Program-made: the position numbers and the translations under genes
Source of the DNA: Nitratireductor sp.
Lineage (GTDB): Bacteria; Pseudomonadota; Alphaproteobacteria; Rhizobiales; Rhizobiaceae
Direction of reading: 5' to 3'
DNA: 64,000 nt
Assembly: GCF_017794765.1 (NCBI RefSeq)
Contig: NZ_CP051236.1
Span: 1,331,619-1,395,618, forward strand
In this document: piece after piece, positions 9,501-17,899 of the stretch
How positions within the stretch are numbered: the stretch's first letter is position 1
How the letters are laid out: each line of letters begins with the position of its first letter
Notes under the pieces: generated by a model
The model's input: the letters and a program-made list of their open reading frames with translations, nothing else
Databases searched by the model: none
What the model was told of the DNA's origin: nothing

Positions 9501-9592
9501 TGCGCCCATCGATGATCTTCTCAAGAGCCAATGCGGACCACCTTCTGGGAGTTCTGGAAGAGAGTTTCGAGGCGGTGGCGAGGGCAGGCTGA
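6548..9592 (+). CDS. Trimodular enzyme: hydroxylysine-kinase-like, M23/LytM-like and phospho-lyase-type class-III aminotransferase domains
   Basis: Three modules form one 1014-residue protein. Residues about 10-350 are an APH-fold kinase like hydroxylysine kinase, with catalytic H205-N-D207-ANDWN212 and the metal-binding D228 of LIDFGD. Residues about 410-560 are an M23/LytM-like fold that keeps both zinc motifs, H442-LGL-D446 and H533-L-H535, although no signal peptide or membrane segment is present. Residues about 585-1014 are a class-III PLP enzyme with Schiff-base K853 in [10 protein letters not shown]. That is the signature seen in ethanolamine-phosphate and phosphohydroxylysine phospho-lyases. 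The two outer modules would act in sequence: ATP-dependent phosphorylation of a hydroxyl, then elimination of phosphate and ammonia to give an aldehyde. The middle module's job is unknown. The start follows GGGAGGGTTATGC. Confidence 0.88.
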   Translation: MTAILDTVPRFSVEEAAGLLKDVYGIDGAFSALASERDQNFKVKTPEGAFIFKIVNAAEPVEESDFQTALLKHIQSAAPDLPVPQLLPTLKGDALGYVEAAAGATHRLRLVSWIEGTPLAEVPRSEAAMESLGELLGRFNNALSGFMHPGAVRALDWDLRLAGNSRARLDHIRDADDRALAERFIARFETDVLPRLSRLRGGVIHNDANDWNVLVDPEDHTKICGLIDFGDALYSVLICEVAIAGAYGALDCDDPLGAIGALAAGFHAQYPLLEDEIDLLFDLVAMRLVTSVTISASRQSEVADNPYLAVSEKPAWDLLRRLGAMDPRFATAILRNACGFEAMPGARAVTSWLAKNRRRFAPVLSRPAASYPTAHVPLGDRNDPIAIASAEERPDEAQALWEEAVGDARRILGIGPWGEDRGVYTSEIFESRLISGTRRTRHLGLDLFLPAGTALYVPLEATVREVSIEPARLGYGAVMVLEHAPENGPPFLSLWGHLAHEVVDRLKVGDRVEAGAFLAHMGGPKENGGWMPHLHLQIACDTTMSADDILGVGETRYLETWGELFPDASDFAGLVAVDAGRLSKAEIVEKRQSLLLPNLSISYEEPIKFVKGEGVWLIDDRGRAYLDCFNNVCHLGHCHPAVVEALARQAATLNTNTRYLHDNIVAYAERLTATMPEELGIAAFVNSGSEANSLALRMMRAHTGRENAIVLDWSYHGTTQELVDLSPYKFRRKGGQGPKPHVHVAELPDAYRAPSDWPQEELAKRFAASVAGQIDAMAAKGEAPGFFIAESIPSVAGQVFMPEGYLEEVYRMVRAAGGICIADEVQVGFGRVGNHWWAFETQGVVPDIATVGKPIGNGHPMGALVVRREIAESFHNGMEYFNTFGGNPVSCAVGLAVIDTIERDGLRQNAAEIGAYLKAGFIELQHRYPVIGDVRGMGLFLGIELVEDRETKMPATAAARAICNEARARGVLMGTEGPYDNVLKMRPSMIFSRANADHLLGVLEESFEAVARAG

Positions 9593-9649
9593 GTCCCTCG
9601 GACGCCGGGTGAAACGCTGCGTGAACGCAAGGCTGATCCGTGATATGGT

Positions 9650-9696
9650 CAGGGTGTGCATGTTGACATAAAGATATCTTTATGTGATGCACCCTG
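9650..9696. promoter_or_regulatory. Perfect 20-bp palindrome inside a longer inverted repeat upstream of metH
   Basis: Positions 9666-9685 form a perfect 20-bp palindrome centred on GATATC, with half-site ACATAAAGAT. The outer arms CAGGGTG (9650-9656) and CACCCTG (9690-9696) also pair. A TTGACA hexamer (9663-9668) overlaps the left half-site, so a bound protein would block a promoter there. ArsR-type regulators of methionine and S-adenosylhomocysteine metabolism in proteobacteria use operators of this general kind. Assignment to such a regulator is inference. The palindrome's edge lies 41 bases upstream of the metH ATG. Confidence 0.65.
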
Positions 9697-9726
9697 TAAT
9701 TCTATCAAGGATGAAAAGCGTCGCCC

Positions 9727-12700
9727 ATGTCGTCTATCGATGAACTGTTTGGTCCCGTTGGCGAAAAGCCGGATGGATCGGAAATCTTCGCCGCGCTGCA
9801 CAAGGCTGCGGGCGAGCGCATCCTCATCCTTGACGGTGCGATGGGCACGCAGATCCAGGGGCTGGGCTTCGACGAGGACCACTTCCGCGGTGACCGCTTC
9901 ATCGGCTGCGCCTGCCACCAGCAGGGCAACAACGACCTGCTGAACCTGACGCAGCCAAAGGCGATCGAGGAAGAACACTTCCGCTATGCGATGGCGGGCG
10001 CGGACATTCTTGAAACCAACACATTCTCCTCAACGACCATTGCCCAGGCCGATTACGGCATGGAGGAGATGGTCTATGAGCTCAACCGCGACGGTGCGCG
10101 CCTTGCCCGCCGTGCAGCCAGGCGCGCCGAAGAGAAGGACGGTGTGCGCCGCTTCGTGGCAGGCGCACTCGGACCAACCAACCGCACCGCTTCCATCTCG
10201 CCGGATGTGAACAATCCCGGCTACCGCGCCGTCACCTTCGATGATCTGCGCACCGCCTATGGCGAACAGCTTCGCGGGTTACTCGATGGCGGCGCGGACA
10301 TCGTGCTGATCGAGACCATCTTCGACACGCTCAATGCAAAAGCGGCGATCTTTGCCTGTGAGGAAATCTTTGCCGAGCGCGGTGTGCGCCTTCCGGTGAT
10401 GATCTCCGGCACGATCACCGATCTTTCGGGCCGTACGCTTTCCGGCCAGACGCCGACGGCCTTCTGGCATTCGGTGCGCCACGCCAAGCCGATTACCATC
10501 GGTCTGAACTGTGCGCTGGGGGCCGCTGCCATGCGCCCGCATCTGGCAGAGCTTTCGGGCGTGGCCGACACGCTGATCTGCGCATATCCGAATGCTGGCC
10601 TCCCAAACGCCTTCGGCCAGTATGACGAAAGCCCGGAGATGATGGCCGAGCAGGTCGAGGAGTTTGCGCGCGAAGGGCTGATCAATGTGGTTGGCGGCTG
10701 CTGCGGCTCGACGCCCGAGCACATTGCCGCGATCCGCGACGCGGTGGCGAACCATCCGCCGCGCGAAATTCCCGAGCGTGCACCCTTGATGCGCCTTTCG
10801 GGGCTGGAGCCCTTCACGCTCACCGACGACATTCCCTTCGTCAATGTGGGTGAGCGCACCAATGTCACGGGTTCGGCGAAATTCCGAAAGCTCATCACTG
10901 CCGGTGATTACGCGACCGCGCTCGACGTGGCGCGCAACCAGGTGGAAGGCGGCGCGCAGATTATCGACGTCAACATGGACGAGGGGCTGATCGACTCCAC
11001 GAAGGCCATGGTCGAGTTCCTGAACCTCGTGGCGGCGGAGCCGGATATTGCGCGTGTTCCGGTGATGATCGACTCCTCCAAATGGGAGGTGATCGAGGCT
11101 GGTCTGAAATGCGTGCAGGGCAAGGCCGTGGTCAACTCCATCTCGCTCAAGGAAGGTGAGGAGGCGTTCCTGCATCAGGCCAATCTGTGCCGCATGTATG
11201 GTGCGGCGATGGTCGTGATGGCTTTTGATGAAACCGGCCAGGCCGACACCAGGGCCCGCAAGGTGGAGATCTGCACCCGCGCCTACAAGCTCCTGACTGA
11301 GAAGGCCGGTGTTGCCCCCGAAGACATCATCTTCGATCCGAACGTGTTCGCGGTCGCCACCGGCATCGAGGAGCACGACAATTACGGCGTCGACTTCATC
11401 GAGGCAACGCGGGAGATCACTCAGACCCTGCCGCATGTCCATATCTCGGGCGGCGTGTCGAACCTCTCCTTCTCGTTCCGCGGCAATGAGCCCGTACGCG
11501 AAGCGATGCACGCGGTTTTCCTCTATCACGCCATTCAGGCGGGCATGGACATGGGCATCGTCAATGCCGGCCAGCTTGCCGTCTATGACACCATTGATCC
11601 AGAGCTGCGCGAGGCCTGTGAGGACGTGGTGCTCAACCGCGAGCCGAAGGCGGGCGGCACGGCGACGGAGCGGATGCTCGATATCGCTGAACGCTATCGT
11701 GGCACTGGAGGCCGCGAAGCGAAGGAAAAGGATCTTTCCTGGCGCGAGCTGCCGGTTGATAAGCGGCTGGAACATGCACTGGTAAACGGCATCACCGAGT
11801 ATATCGACGCGGACACAGAAGAAGCGCGGCAGAAAGCAGAGCGCCCGCTCCATGTGATCGAAGGTCCGCTGATGGCGGGCATGAACGTGGTCGGCGACCT
11901 GTTCGGCGCAGGCAAGATGTTCCTGCCGCAGGTTGTGAAGTCCGCGCGGGTGATGAAACAGGCCGTCGCTCTTCTGCTTCCCTATATGGAAGAGGAGAAA
12001 CGGGCCAATGGCGGGGGCGAGCGCGAGAGCGCCGGCAGGATCCTGATGGCGACGGTGAAGGGCGATGTGCACGACATCGGCAAGAACATCGTCGGCGTCG
12101 TTTTGGCCTGCAACAACTACGAGATTATCGATCTGGGCGTGATGGTGCCGGCTGCAAAGATCCTGGAGACCGCACGCGAAGAGAAGGTCGACATCATCGG
12201 TCTGTCTGGTCTCATCACCCCGTCGCTCGACGAGATGGTGCATGTGGCGGCCGAAATGGAGCGCCAGGGGTTCGATATCCCGCTTCTGATCGGTGGCGCG
12301 ACGACCAGTCGGGTGCACACGGCGGTGAAGATCCACCCGAGCTATGAGCGCGGGCAGGCGGTTCATGTAAACGATGCGAGCCGTGCGGTGGGCGTCGTCT
12401 CAAACCTGCTTTCGGCGGAGACGCGCGACGGTTTTGTTGCAAATCTGCGCGAGGAATATCGCAAGGTGACGGAAGCGCATGAACGCTCCGAGCGTGACAA
12501 GCAGCGCCTGCCGATCGACAAGGCCCGCGCCAATCCGCACAGGATCGACTGGGCGGCGTACACGCCGCCGAAGCCGAGCTTCACCGGCACGAAGGTTTTC
12601 GAAAACTGGGATCTGGAAGAGCTTGCGCGCTATATCGACTGGACACCCTTCTTCCAGACCTGGGAGATGAAGGGACGGTACCCGAAAATTCTCGAAGACG

Positions 12701-13509
12701 AGAAGCAGGGTGAGGCCGCGCGGCAGCTCTTCGCCGACGCGCAGGCCATGCTGAAGAAGATCATCGACGAAAAGTGGTTCGTGCCGCGCGCCGTGATCGG
12801 GTTCTGGCCGGCCAATGCCGTGGGCGATGACGTGCGCCTCTTCACCGACGAGACGCGGGAAGAGGAGCTTGCTTCTTTCTTCACCTTGCGCCAGCAGCTC
12901 ACCAAGCGTGGCAACAAGCCGAATGTTGCCTTGTCGGATTTCGTCGCTCCGGTAGACAGCGGGAAGTCTGACTGGATCGGCGGTTTTGTGGTGACGGCGG
13001 GCATCGAGGAAGTGGCGATTGCCGAGCGTTTCGAGCGGGCGAATGACGACTACAACTCGATCCTCGTAAAGGCTCTGGCCGACCGGTTCGCGGAAGCCTT
13101 TGCCGAACGCATGCATGAGAAAGTGCGCAAGGAGTTCTGGGCTTATGCGGGTGATGAAACCTTCACGCCCGAGGACCTGATCGCCGAACCCTATGCGGGT
13201 ATTCGCCCGGCACCGGGCTATCCGGCGCAGCCGGATCACACGGAGAAGGTGACGCTCTTCAAGCTTCTCGATGCGGAGAAGAATGCGGGCGTGAAGCTGA
13301 CCGAAAGCATGGCCATGTGGCCGGGTTCATCTGTTTCGGGGCTCTATTTCTCGCATCCGGAAAGCTATTATTTCGGGGTTGCCAAGGTCGAGCGCGATCA
13401 GGTGGAAGACTATGCGGCCCGCAAGGGCATGGAGGTCGCGGAGGTGGAGCGCTGGCTTGGGCCGGTGCTGAATTATCTCCCATCTTCTTATTCGGAAGCT
13501 GCCGAATAA
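9727..13509 (+). CDS. metH: Cobalamin-dependent methionine synthase
   Basis: The full-length 1260-residue protein transfers a methyl group from methyltetrahydrofolate to homocysteine by way of cobalamin. The order of modules is visible: homocysteine-binding barrel from [14 protein letters not shown] with the zinc cysteines in [10 protein letters not shown]; pterin-binding barrel from [12 protein letters not shown]; cap domain; B12-binding Rossmann domain with GDVH782DIGKNIV supplying the lower cobalt ligand; and the C-terminal S-adenosylmethionine reactivation domain from about residue 930 with [12 protein letters not shown]. It stands alone rather than in a met operon. A palindromic operator lies just upstream, so repression in response to methionine-cycle metabolites is likely. 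The ATG at 9727 precedes the conserved first domain by about 35 residues. Confidence 0.98.
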   Translation: MSSIDELFGPVGEKPDGSEIFAALHKAAGERILILDGAMGTQIQGLGFDEDHFRGDRFIGCACHQQGNNDLLNLTQPKAIEEEHFRYAMAGADILETNTFSSTTIAQADYGMEEMVYELNRDGARLARRAARRAEEKDGVRRFVAGALGPTNRTASISPDVNNPGYRAVTFDDLRTAYGEQLRGLLDGGADIVLIETIFDTLNAKAAIFACEEIFAERGVRLPVMISGTITDLSGRTLSGQTPTAFWHSVRHAKPITIGLNCALGAAAMRPHLAELSGVADTLICAYPNAGLPNAFGQYDESPEMMAEQVEEFAREGLINVVGGCCGSTPEHIAAIRDAVANHPPREIPERAPLMRLSGLEPFTLTDDIPFVNVGERTNVTGSAKFRKLITAGDYATALDVARNQVEGGAQIIDVNMDEGLIDSTKAMVEFLNLVAAEPDIARVPVMIDSSKWEVIEAGLKCVQGKAVVNSISLKEGEEAFLHQANLCRMYGAAMVVMAFDETGQADTRARKVEICTRAYKLLTEKAGVAPEDIIFDPNVFAVATGIEEHDNYGVDFIEATREITQTLPHVHISGGVSNLSFSFRGNEPVREAMHAVFLYHAIQAGMDMGIVNAGQLAVYDTIDPELREACEDVVLNREPKAGGTATERMLDIAERYRGTGGREAKEKDLSWRELPVDKRLEHALVNGITEYIDADTEEARQKAERPLHVIEGPLMAGMNVVGDLFGAGKMFLPQVVKSARVMKQAVALLLPYMEEEKRANGGGERESAGRILMATVKGDVHDIGKNIVGVVLACNNYEIIDLGVMVPAAKILETAREEKVDIIGLSGLITPSLDEMVHVAAEMERQGFDIPLLIGGATTSRVHTAVKIHPSYERGQAVHVNDASRAVGVVSNLLSAETRDGFVANLREEYRKVTEAHERSERDKQRLPIDKARANPHRIDWAAYTPPKPSFTGTKVFENWDLEELARYIDWTPFFQTWEMKGRYPKILEDEKQGEAARQLFADAQAMLKKIIDEKWFVPRAVIGFWPANAVGDDVRLFTDETREEELASFFTLRQQLTKRGNKPNVALSDFVAPVDSGKSDWIGGFVVTAGIEEVAIAERFERANDDYNSILVKALADRFAEAFAERMHEKVRKEFWAYAGDETFTPEDLIAEPYAGIRPAPGYPAQPDHTEKVTLFKLLDAEKNAGVKLTESMAMWPGSSVSGLYFSHPESYYFGVAKVERDQVEDYAARKGMEVAEVERWLGPVLNYLPSSYSEAAE

Positions 13510-13662
13510 ACCCGCACTACCGGCATGGGTGCGCAAAAGGGACCACAGAGAGGCACACACACGCTTGCGCGTGGCTGCATTCATTCACGCGGGTGAGTGA
13601 GACGGCGCGTTCCCGGCCGGGCATGATTTCCTGCGATCTGCTCTGCTTCTGAAACAAAAGGA

Positions 13663-13704
13663 GCAGGCGGGGGCTTTTAGCTGGCGGCTGAGCCTCCCGC
13701 CTGC
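13663..13704. repeat. GC-rich hairpin downstream of metH
   Basis: GCAGGCGGG (13663-13671) pairs with CCCGCCTGC (13696-13704) as a perfect nine-bp stem around a 24-base loop. Read on the minus strand it is followed by the T-rich CCTTTTGTTTC. It could thus terminate minus-strand transcription arriving from the regulator gene at 13951. On the plus strand it has no T tract. The 441-base gap from 13510 to 13950 shows no convincing open frame. Confidence 0.4.
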
Positions 13705-13910
13705 CGGGGCAGCCCCTTCCAAAAATATGAGAAGAGGCAAGGTGTAGCGTCTGGCTCGAGAAAATCGCTCAGACACGTTCAAAGTGATCTGAGGTCGTAC
13801 GGCCCAACTCTGGAAGCCGTTGCGATCTCAGACCGCATTCTTATGCATTTTGCGGGGATGGTAGATTGATACCACGCTGCGGGGCAGTGGGGGTGTGGCT
13901 TCTGTGGCTA

Positions 13911-13938
13911 CGACCTGTCTCAAATCTGAAACAGGTCG
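13911..13938. terminator. Possible bidirectional hairpin terminator between metH and the GAF-Fis regulator
   Basis: CGACCTGT (13911-13918) and ACAGGTCG (13931-13938) form an eight-bp perfect stem with a 12-base loop. It sits between convergent genes, 13 bases past the stop codon of the minus-strand regulator. No long T run follows on either strand, so strong intrinsic termination is uncertain. Confidence 0.4.
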
Positions 13939-13950
13939 GGTCTGAAATTG

Positions 13951-14916
13951 TCAGTTGCCACGACCTATTCCCAGCCGTGCCATTTTGCGATGCATGGTTG
14001 CACGGGATATTCCGAGCTGACGTGCTGCTTCCGAAACATTGCCTCCGGTGCTGAGAAGCGTTCGCTGCAACGCACTCCGCTCCGCGTCCGCCAGGGCAGG
14101 AACAGCAGGCCGCTCCGGGGCATCGTAGAGGTCGCGTGCGAAAATTGGTCTCGAGATGGGGCCGGGCGGCAGGTCGAGCATGGCCCGGGCGGTCCGCGTC
14201 GCACCGATAACCAGATCGTGGCGATCAACCGCGATAAGCGCTGTCGTGTCTGCTACGGGCAAAAGCATGATCCGTGCCTGCGGATAGGCCAGCCGAAAGG
14301 CTTCTGCCTCGATGCGGCGTGCCGCGTCTCCAACGGCCGTCGCGATCAGATGAAGAACTCCTTCCGTCAAGTCAGCGCGGCACGAAGAGACATCAAGCGC
14401 ACCCGCAAGTTGTCCTTCATGATCGTAGACAGGCGCCGTGGTGCAGGAGAGGAGCGTATTGCGCGAATGGAAATGCTGGTCGAGGTGTATAGTCAGCGCC
14501 CGGCGTTCCGCCAGGCATGTGCCGATGCCGTTAGTTCCCTCGACCTGCTCGCTCCAGACATTGCCTGTCCACAGCCCCCATCGCTGAAACGTGTCATCAT
14601 CGCCTGCCGCGCTGCGCCGCTCGACGGGAATGCCTTTCTGGTTGGCGAGTAGCACACAATAGCCGGAACTGCCCACGGCGAGAAAGAGCTGATCCAATGA
14701 GGCCTGCGCGGACCGGATCAACGGTTCGCATCGAGCGCGGGCCGCAGCAAGTTCGAAATCCGAAATCCGTTCTGGCCCGCGCCTTTGAGCCGGATCTAGC
14801 CGGTGTAGGCGAAACGAGCGCTGCCACGAGGCGACCAGAGCAGATTTTGCTGCATGGTCCGAATCCACCGCGGCCAGCACCCGGTCTGCATGAAAAATCA
14901 CGCCCCGTCCATTCAT
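13951..14916 (-). CDS. GAF/Fis-type transcriptional regulator (AcoR-like, lacking the AAA+ domain)
   Basis: The 321-residue protein resembles the sensor half of AcoR-type activators: SWQRSFRLHRLDP near the start, then a GAF region with VEGTNGIGTCLAERRALTIHLDQHF and APVYDHEGQLAGALDVS. It ends in a Fis-type helix-turn-helix (LQRTLLSTGGNVSEAARQLGISRATMHRKMARLGI). No Walker A or sigma-54-contact GAFTGA motif is present, so it cannot activate sigma-54 RNA polymerase by ATP hydrolysis and must act differently. The ATG at 14916 was chosen over upstream starts because GGGAGGAATACC lies directly before it. It is divergent from the antiporter gene at 15218. The target and ligand are unknown. Confidence 0.75.
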   Translation of the reverse strand: MNGRGVIFHADRVLAAVDSDHAAKSALVASWQRSFRLHRLDPAQRRGPERISDFELAAARARCEPLIRSAQASLDQLFLAVGSSGYCVLLANQKGIPVERRSAAGDDDTFQRWGLWTGNVWSEQVEGTNGIGTCLAERRALTIHLDQHFHSRNTLLSCTTAPVYDHEGQLAGALDVSSCRADLTEGVLHLIATAVGDAARRIEAEAFRLAYPQARIMLLPVADTTALIAVDRHDLVIGATRTARAMLDLPPGPISRPIFARDLYDAPERPAVPALADAERSALQRTLLSTGGNVSEAARQLGISRATMHRKMARLGIGRGN

Positions 14917-15217
14917 GGTATTCCTCCCCATGACCCGTCGGCGCCCTCCACGCCATTTCAGTTGCCGGGCCCGCTGCTGATCATGGTTGAAGTTTCGTTG
15001 CTGGAGCCGATCTGTCAATACGACCTTTAGAGAGAATGAGTAAGCGACTTTGTGGAGGCAGCGGATGTAGGGCCGTGCAGAGCGCTCGCCGGTGTTCTCG
15101 CCCGCACGCCCGAATGTTTTTTCTTCCGTGCATTTGGTGTGTTGGATGCTTGCGCGGGAGCGACTATTCTGCCTGAGGCATTCCAGTTCCTGCCCCTCTC
15201 AGACAAACGGATCTCCT
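14917..15217. other. Intergenic region between the divergent regulator and antiporter genes; no gene seen
   Basis: About 300 bases hold the promoters of the two divergent genes. Open frames that extend from either gene into this stretch lack ribosome sites and conserved-looking residues, so they were not used. No palindrome longer than eight bases or recognisable RNA element was found by eye. Confidence 0.5.
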
Positions 15218-17047
15218 ATGCATGATATCGGACTGAAAATCGCGCTAATCGGCGTGATGGGCATGGGCGCGCAATGGCTCGCCTGGCGACTACGTTTGCC
15301 CGCTATCGTGCTTTTGCTGCTTGCCGGTGTTCTCGCTGGTCCAGCCACCGGATTTGTGAATCCGGCGGAGGATTTCGGCACGATTTACCGTCCGCTCGTC
15401 TCGCTCGCCGTCGCAATCATTCTATTCGAGGGCGGGCTCACGCTGAATTTCAAGGAGATCAGCGAAACCTCCACGGCGGTGCGGCGCATCATCATTTTCG
15501 GCGGTCCGCTCGTCTGGGTGATGACCGCGCTTTCCGCTCACTATATTGGTGGCCTCTCATGGCCGACGGCTGTGGTGCTCGGTGCCATCCTGGTGGTGAC
15601 GGGGCCGACCGTTATCACACCGCTCCTGCGCCAGGCGCAGCTTGCTGCGCGACCGGCATCGCTGCTCAAGTGGGAGGCTATCGTCAACGACCCGATCGGA
15701 GCTCTTTTCGCGGTTGTTGCTTTTGAGGTCATTCTGGTTCTGATCGGGCAGCATCAGGGCGGTAGCCTCGCCTATGTGGTGGTGGCTGCATTTGCTGTTG
15801 CGGTTGTCGGCGGCTATGTGGCGGCGCGGGCCATTCACTGGGCGTTCGTGCGCGGCGTTGTGCCGGAATTCCTGAAAGCGCCCATCCTGCTCGCCACAGT
15901 GCTGTTGGCCTATGCGCTGACCAATCTGGTTCTTGAGGAGGCGGGCCTCCTGACGGTGACGGTCATGGGCATCGTGCTCGCAAACACGCGCATTGCCAGC
16001 CTTGCCGAAATGCGGCGGTTCAAGGAGACCATCACTGTCTTCCTCGTCTCGGGCATATTTATCCTTCTGACCGCCTCGCTCACGATCGATGACTTCAAAA
16101 GTCTCGACTGGCGGGCAGCGATGTTTGTGGCGTCGCTCCTCTTTGTCGTGCGCCCACTGGCAATCATGACCGCTACGACTGGGTCCGGCGCGACACTTGC
16201 GGAGCGCACGCTTTCAAGCTGGATTGCGCCGCGCGGTGTGGTGGCTGTCGCCGTGTCTGGCCTGTTCGGCGGGGCACTCGCAGATGCGGGCATTGCCGAT
16301 GCGAACCGCATGGTGGCATTCACCTTCGCCGTGGTTGTCACCACAATCGTGCTGCATGGTTTCACGCTCGGCCCGTTGGCCTCGCTGCTGAAACTGAAAA
16401 GCGCCGAAAAGCCCGGTCTGCTCATCGCCGGCGGACCGAGATGGGCCATTGATCTGGCGCGAAAGCTGCGCGAGATGGACGTGCCGGTCATGATTGCTGA
16501 TCCCAACTGGAACCATATTGCTGAGGCGCGCCTATCCGAGGTCCCCGTATTCTACGGGGATATCCTGTCGGAAGAAGCGCATCACAGTATTGATCCGAAA
16601 CGATTTTCCACCCTGATCGCGGTGACCGACAACGATGCTTACAATTCACTCGTCTGCACGGATTTCGCACCGGAACTTGGCCGGTCGCATGTCTATCAGC
16701 TCGGGCGCGGGGCCGATCAGTCGAAACGGATGTCGCTCAATTTCACCCTTGGCGGCCGCCCGCTCACAGACGAGGGCGTGGATTTCCGCACCCTGCGTGA
16801 GCGGCATTGGCAGGGCTGGACCTTCCAGGCCACGAAGCTGACCGACGAGTTTGATTATGATGCCTATCTGAAAAGCCGAGCGGATGACACGATCGTGCTT
16901 CTGTGGGTGAAACCGTCGGGTAAACTGGTTTTTGCCGCCGGTACCACTGGGGCGCCATCGACCGACGATCGTGTGGTCAGTTTCACGCCGGCAAAGGACC
17001 GCCGGGCAGGCGGTAACGGCGGAGTGTCCCCTGAGGAAAAAGGGTGA
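15218..17047 (+). CDS. CPA-type monovalent cation:proton antiporter with C-terminal TrkA-N (RCK) domain
   Basis: The 609-residue protein starts with about 12 hydrophobic segments (GLKIALIGVMGMGAQWLAWRLRLPAIVLLLLAGVLAGP onwards). It includes FEGGLTLNF, typical of NhaP-like antiporters, and VTGPTVITPLLRQ with DPIGALFA in the ion-translocating core. After residue about 400 comes a cytosolic Rossmann region, LLIAGGPRWAIDLARKLREMDVPVMIADPN, then GDILSEEAHHSID. This resembles a TrkA-N nucleotide-binding domain that would gate transport by NAD(H) or another nucleotide. It probably exchanges Na+ or K+ for H+ in pH and osmotic homeostasis; the ion is not decided by the sequence. The ATG at 15218 begins the first membrane segment. 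An upstream in-frame extension is rejected because it lacks hydrophobicity. Confidence 0.88.
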   Translation: MHDIGLKIALIGVMGMGAQWLAWRLRLPAIVLLLLAGVLAGPATGFVNPAEDFGTIYRPLVSLAVAIILFEGGLTLNFKEISETSTAVRRIIIFGGPLVWVMTALSAHYIGGLSWPTAVVLGAILVVTGPTVITPLLRQAQLAARPASLLKWEAIVNDPIGALFAVVAFEVILVLIGQHQGGSLAYVVVAAFAVAVVGGYVAARAIHWAFVRGVVPEFLKAPILLATVLLAYALTNLVLEEAGLLTVTVMGIVLANTRIASLAEMRRFKETITVFLVSGIFILLTASLTIDDFKSLDWRAAMFVASLLFVVRPLAIMTATTGSGATLAERTLSSWIAPRGVVAVAVSGLFGGALADAGIADANRMVAFTFAVVVTTIVLHGFTLGPLASLLKLKSAEKPGLLIAGGPRWAIDLARKLREMDVPVMIADPNWNHIAEARLSEVPVFYGDILSEEAHHSIDPKRFSTLIAVTDNDAYNSLVCTDFAPELGRSHVYQLGRGADQSKRMSLNFTLGGRPLTDEGVDFRTLRERHWQGWTFQATKLTDEFDYDAYLKSRADDTIVLLWVKPSGKLVFAAGTTGAPSTDDRVVSFTPAKDRRAGGNGGVSPEEKG

Positions 17048-17099
17048 GCACAATGTGGGCGGCACCGCAGTAAAATCGCGTGCCGCATCAGAAAACGGA

Positions 17100-17510
17100 T
17101 CAGGCTTCGGGTCTTGAAGCGATCCAGACTGCCACTGCCCCCATAGCCGCTGCAAGTGCCAGCGCGAGCAGCGGGCTGGGGCTGTAGAGAAGGACGAACA
17201 GTCCAAGACCGATGGCCATGCCGGCTGCAGCGAGGATTTTCGCGCGTCGCGGGATAACGCCCCGGTCGCGCCAGTCGCGCAGAACAGGTCCGAACCTGGG
17301 GTGTTCAAGCAATCTGCGTTCGAGTGACGGTGAAGAGCGAGCAAAAAACCATGCGGCAAGAATGAGGAAGATCGTGGTCGGCATGATCGGTACGAACGCG
17401 CCGACGAAAGCAAGGCCCAGCATCATGAACCCCAACGCCATCAGGATGATCCGCTTTGCACTCCGGAATGCCGGCGCGATCTTCAAGATTTGAGCTCCAT
17501 CCAACATCAT
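17100..17510 (-). CDS. YbaN/DUF454-family small inner-membrane protein
   Basis: About 136 residues with the DUF454 pattern: ALGFMMLGLAFVGAFVPIMPTTIFLILAAWFFARSSPSLERRLLEHPRFGPVLRDWRDRGVIPRRAKILA, then one or two closing hydrophobic helices. The PIMPTTIFL and HPRFGP segments are the recognisable family marks. The function of the family is not established. The frame is open further upstream, but the best-fitting ATG pair is at 17510/17507. No clear ribosome site decides the start. The gene converges with the antiporter gene, 52 bases away. Confidence 0.8.
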   Translation of the reverse strand: MMLDGAQILKIAPAFRSAKRIILMALGFMMLGLAFVGAFVPIMPTTIFLILAAWFFARSSPSLERRLLEHPRFGPVLRDWRDRGVIPRRAKILAAAGMAIGLGLFVLLYSPSPLLALALAAAMGAVAVWIASRPEA

Positions 17511-17669
17511 GATGCGGTTAGTGGTGTTTGTGCCTGCACGGACCGTATTCATTGAAACACGCGCACGGAAACACGCGCACGACAAGAGCCCGCCGCTCTG
17601 AAATCTCGTCGTCTCAGGAATGCAGTATGGAATAGAATGCGGCGGTCAACGGATTGATTTGTGAAGAAG

Positions 17670-17745
<76 letters not shown>

Positions 17746-17899
17746 AAACCCTGCTTCACGATGCCGGGGCAGAGATTTCTGCGAGCAGTGGCGGGGTTGG
17801 TTCTCCGCCGGAAGCGCGTGGGTTATAGCACGAGATTTTCCGCTGACAAGCGCCCTTCGGTCGATTTGCAGGGACTTTTTTCAAAACCCGCGCGAACCC

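Noticed and set aside
9593..9726. SAM or cobalamin riboswitch upstream of metH
   Set aside because: Neither the conserved pseudoknot pattern of SAM-II nor the B12 box is visible. The main structure is a DNA-type palindrome better explained by a protein operator.
10279..12366. Minus-strand open frame of 695 codons opposite metH
   Set aside because: The opposite strand encodes a fully recognisable methionine synthase; the antisense translation has no family motifs.
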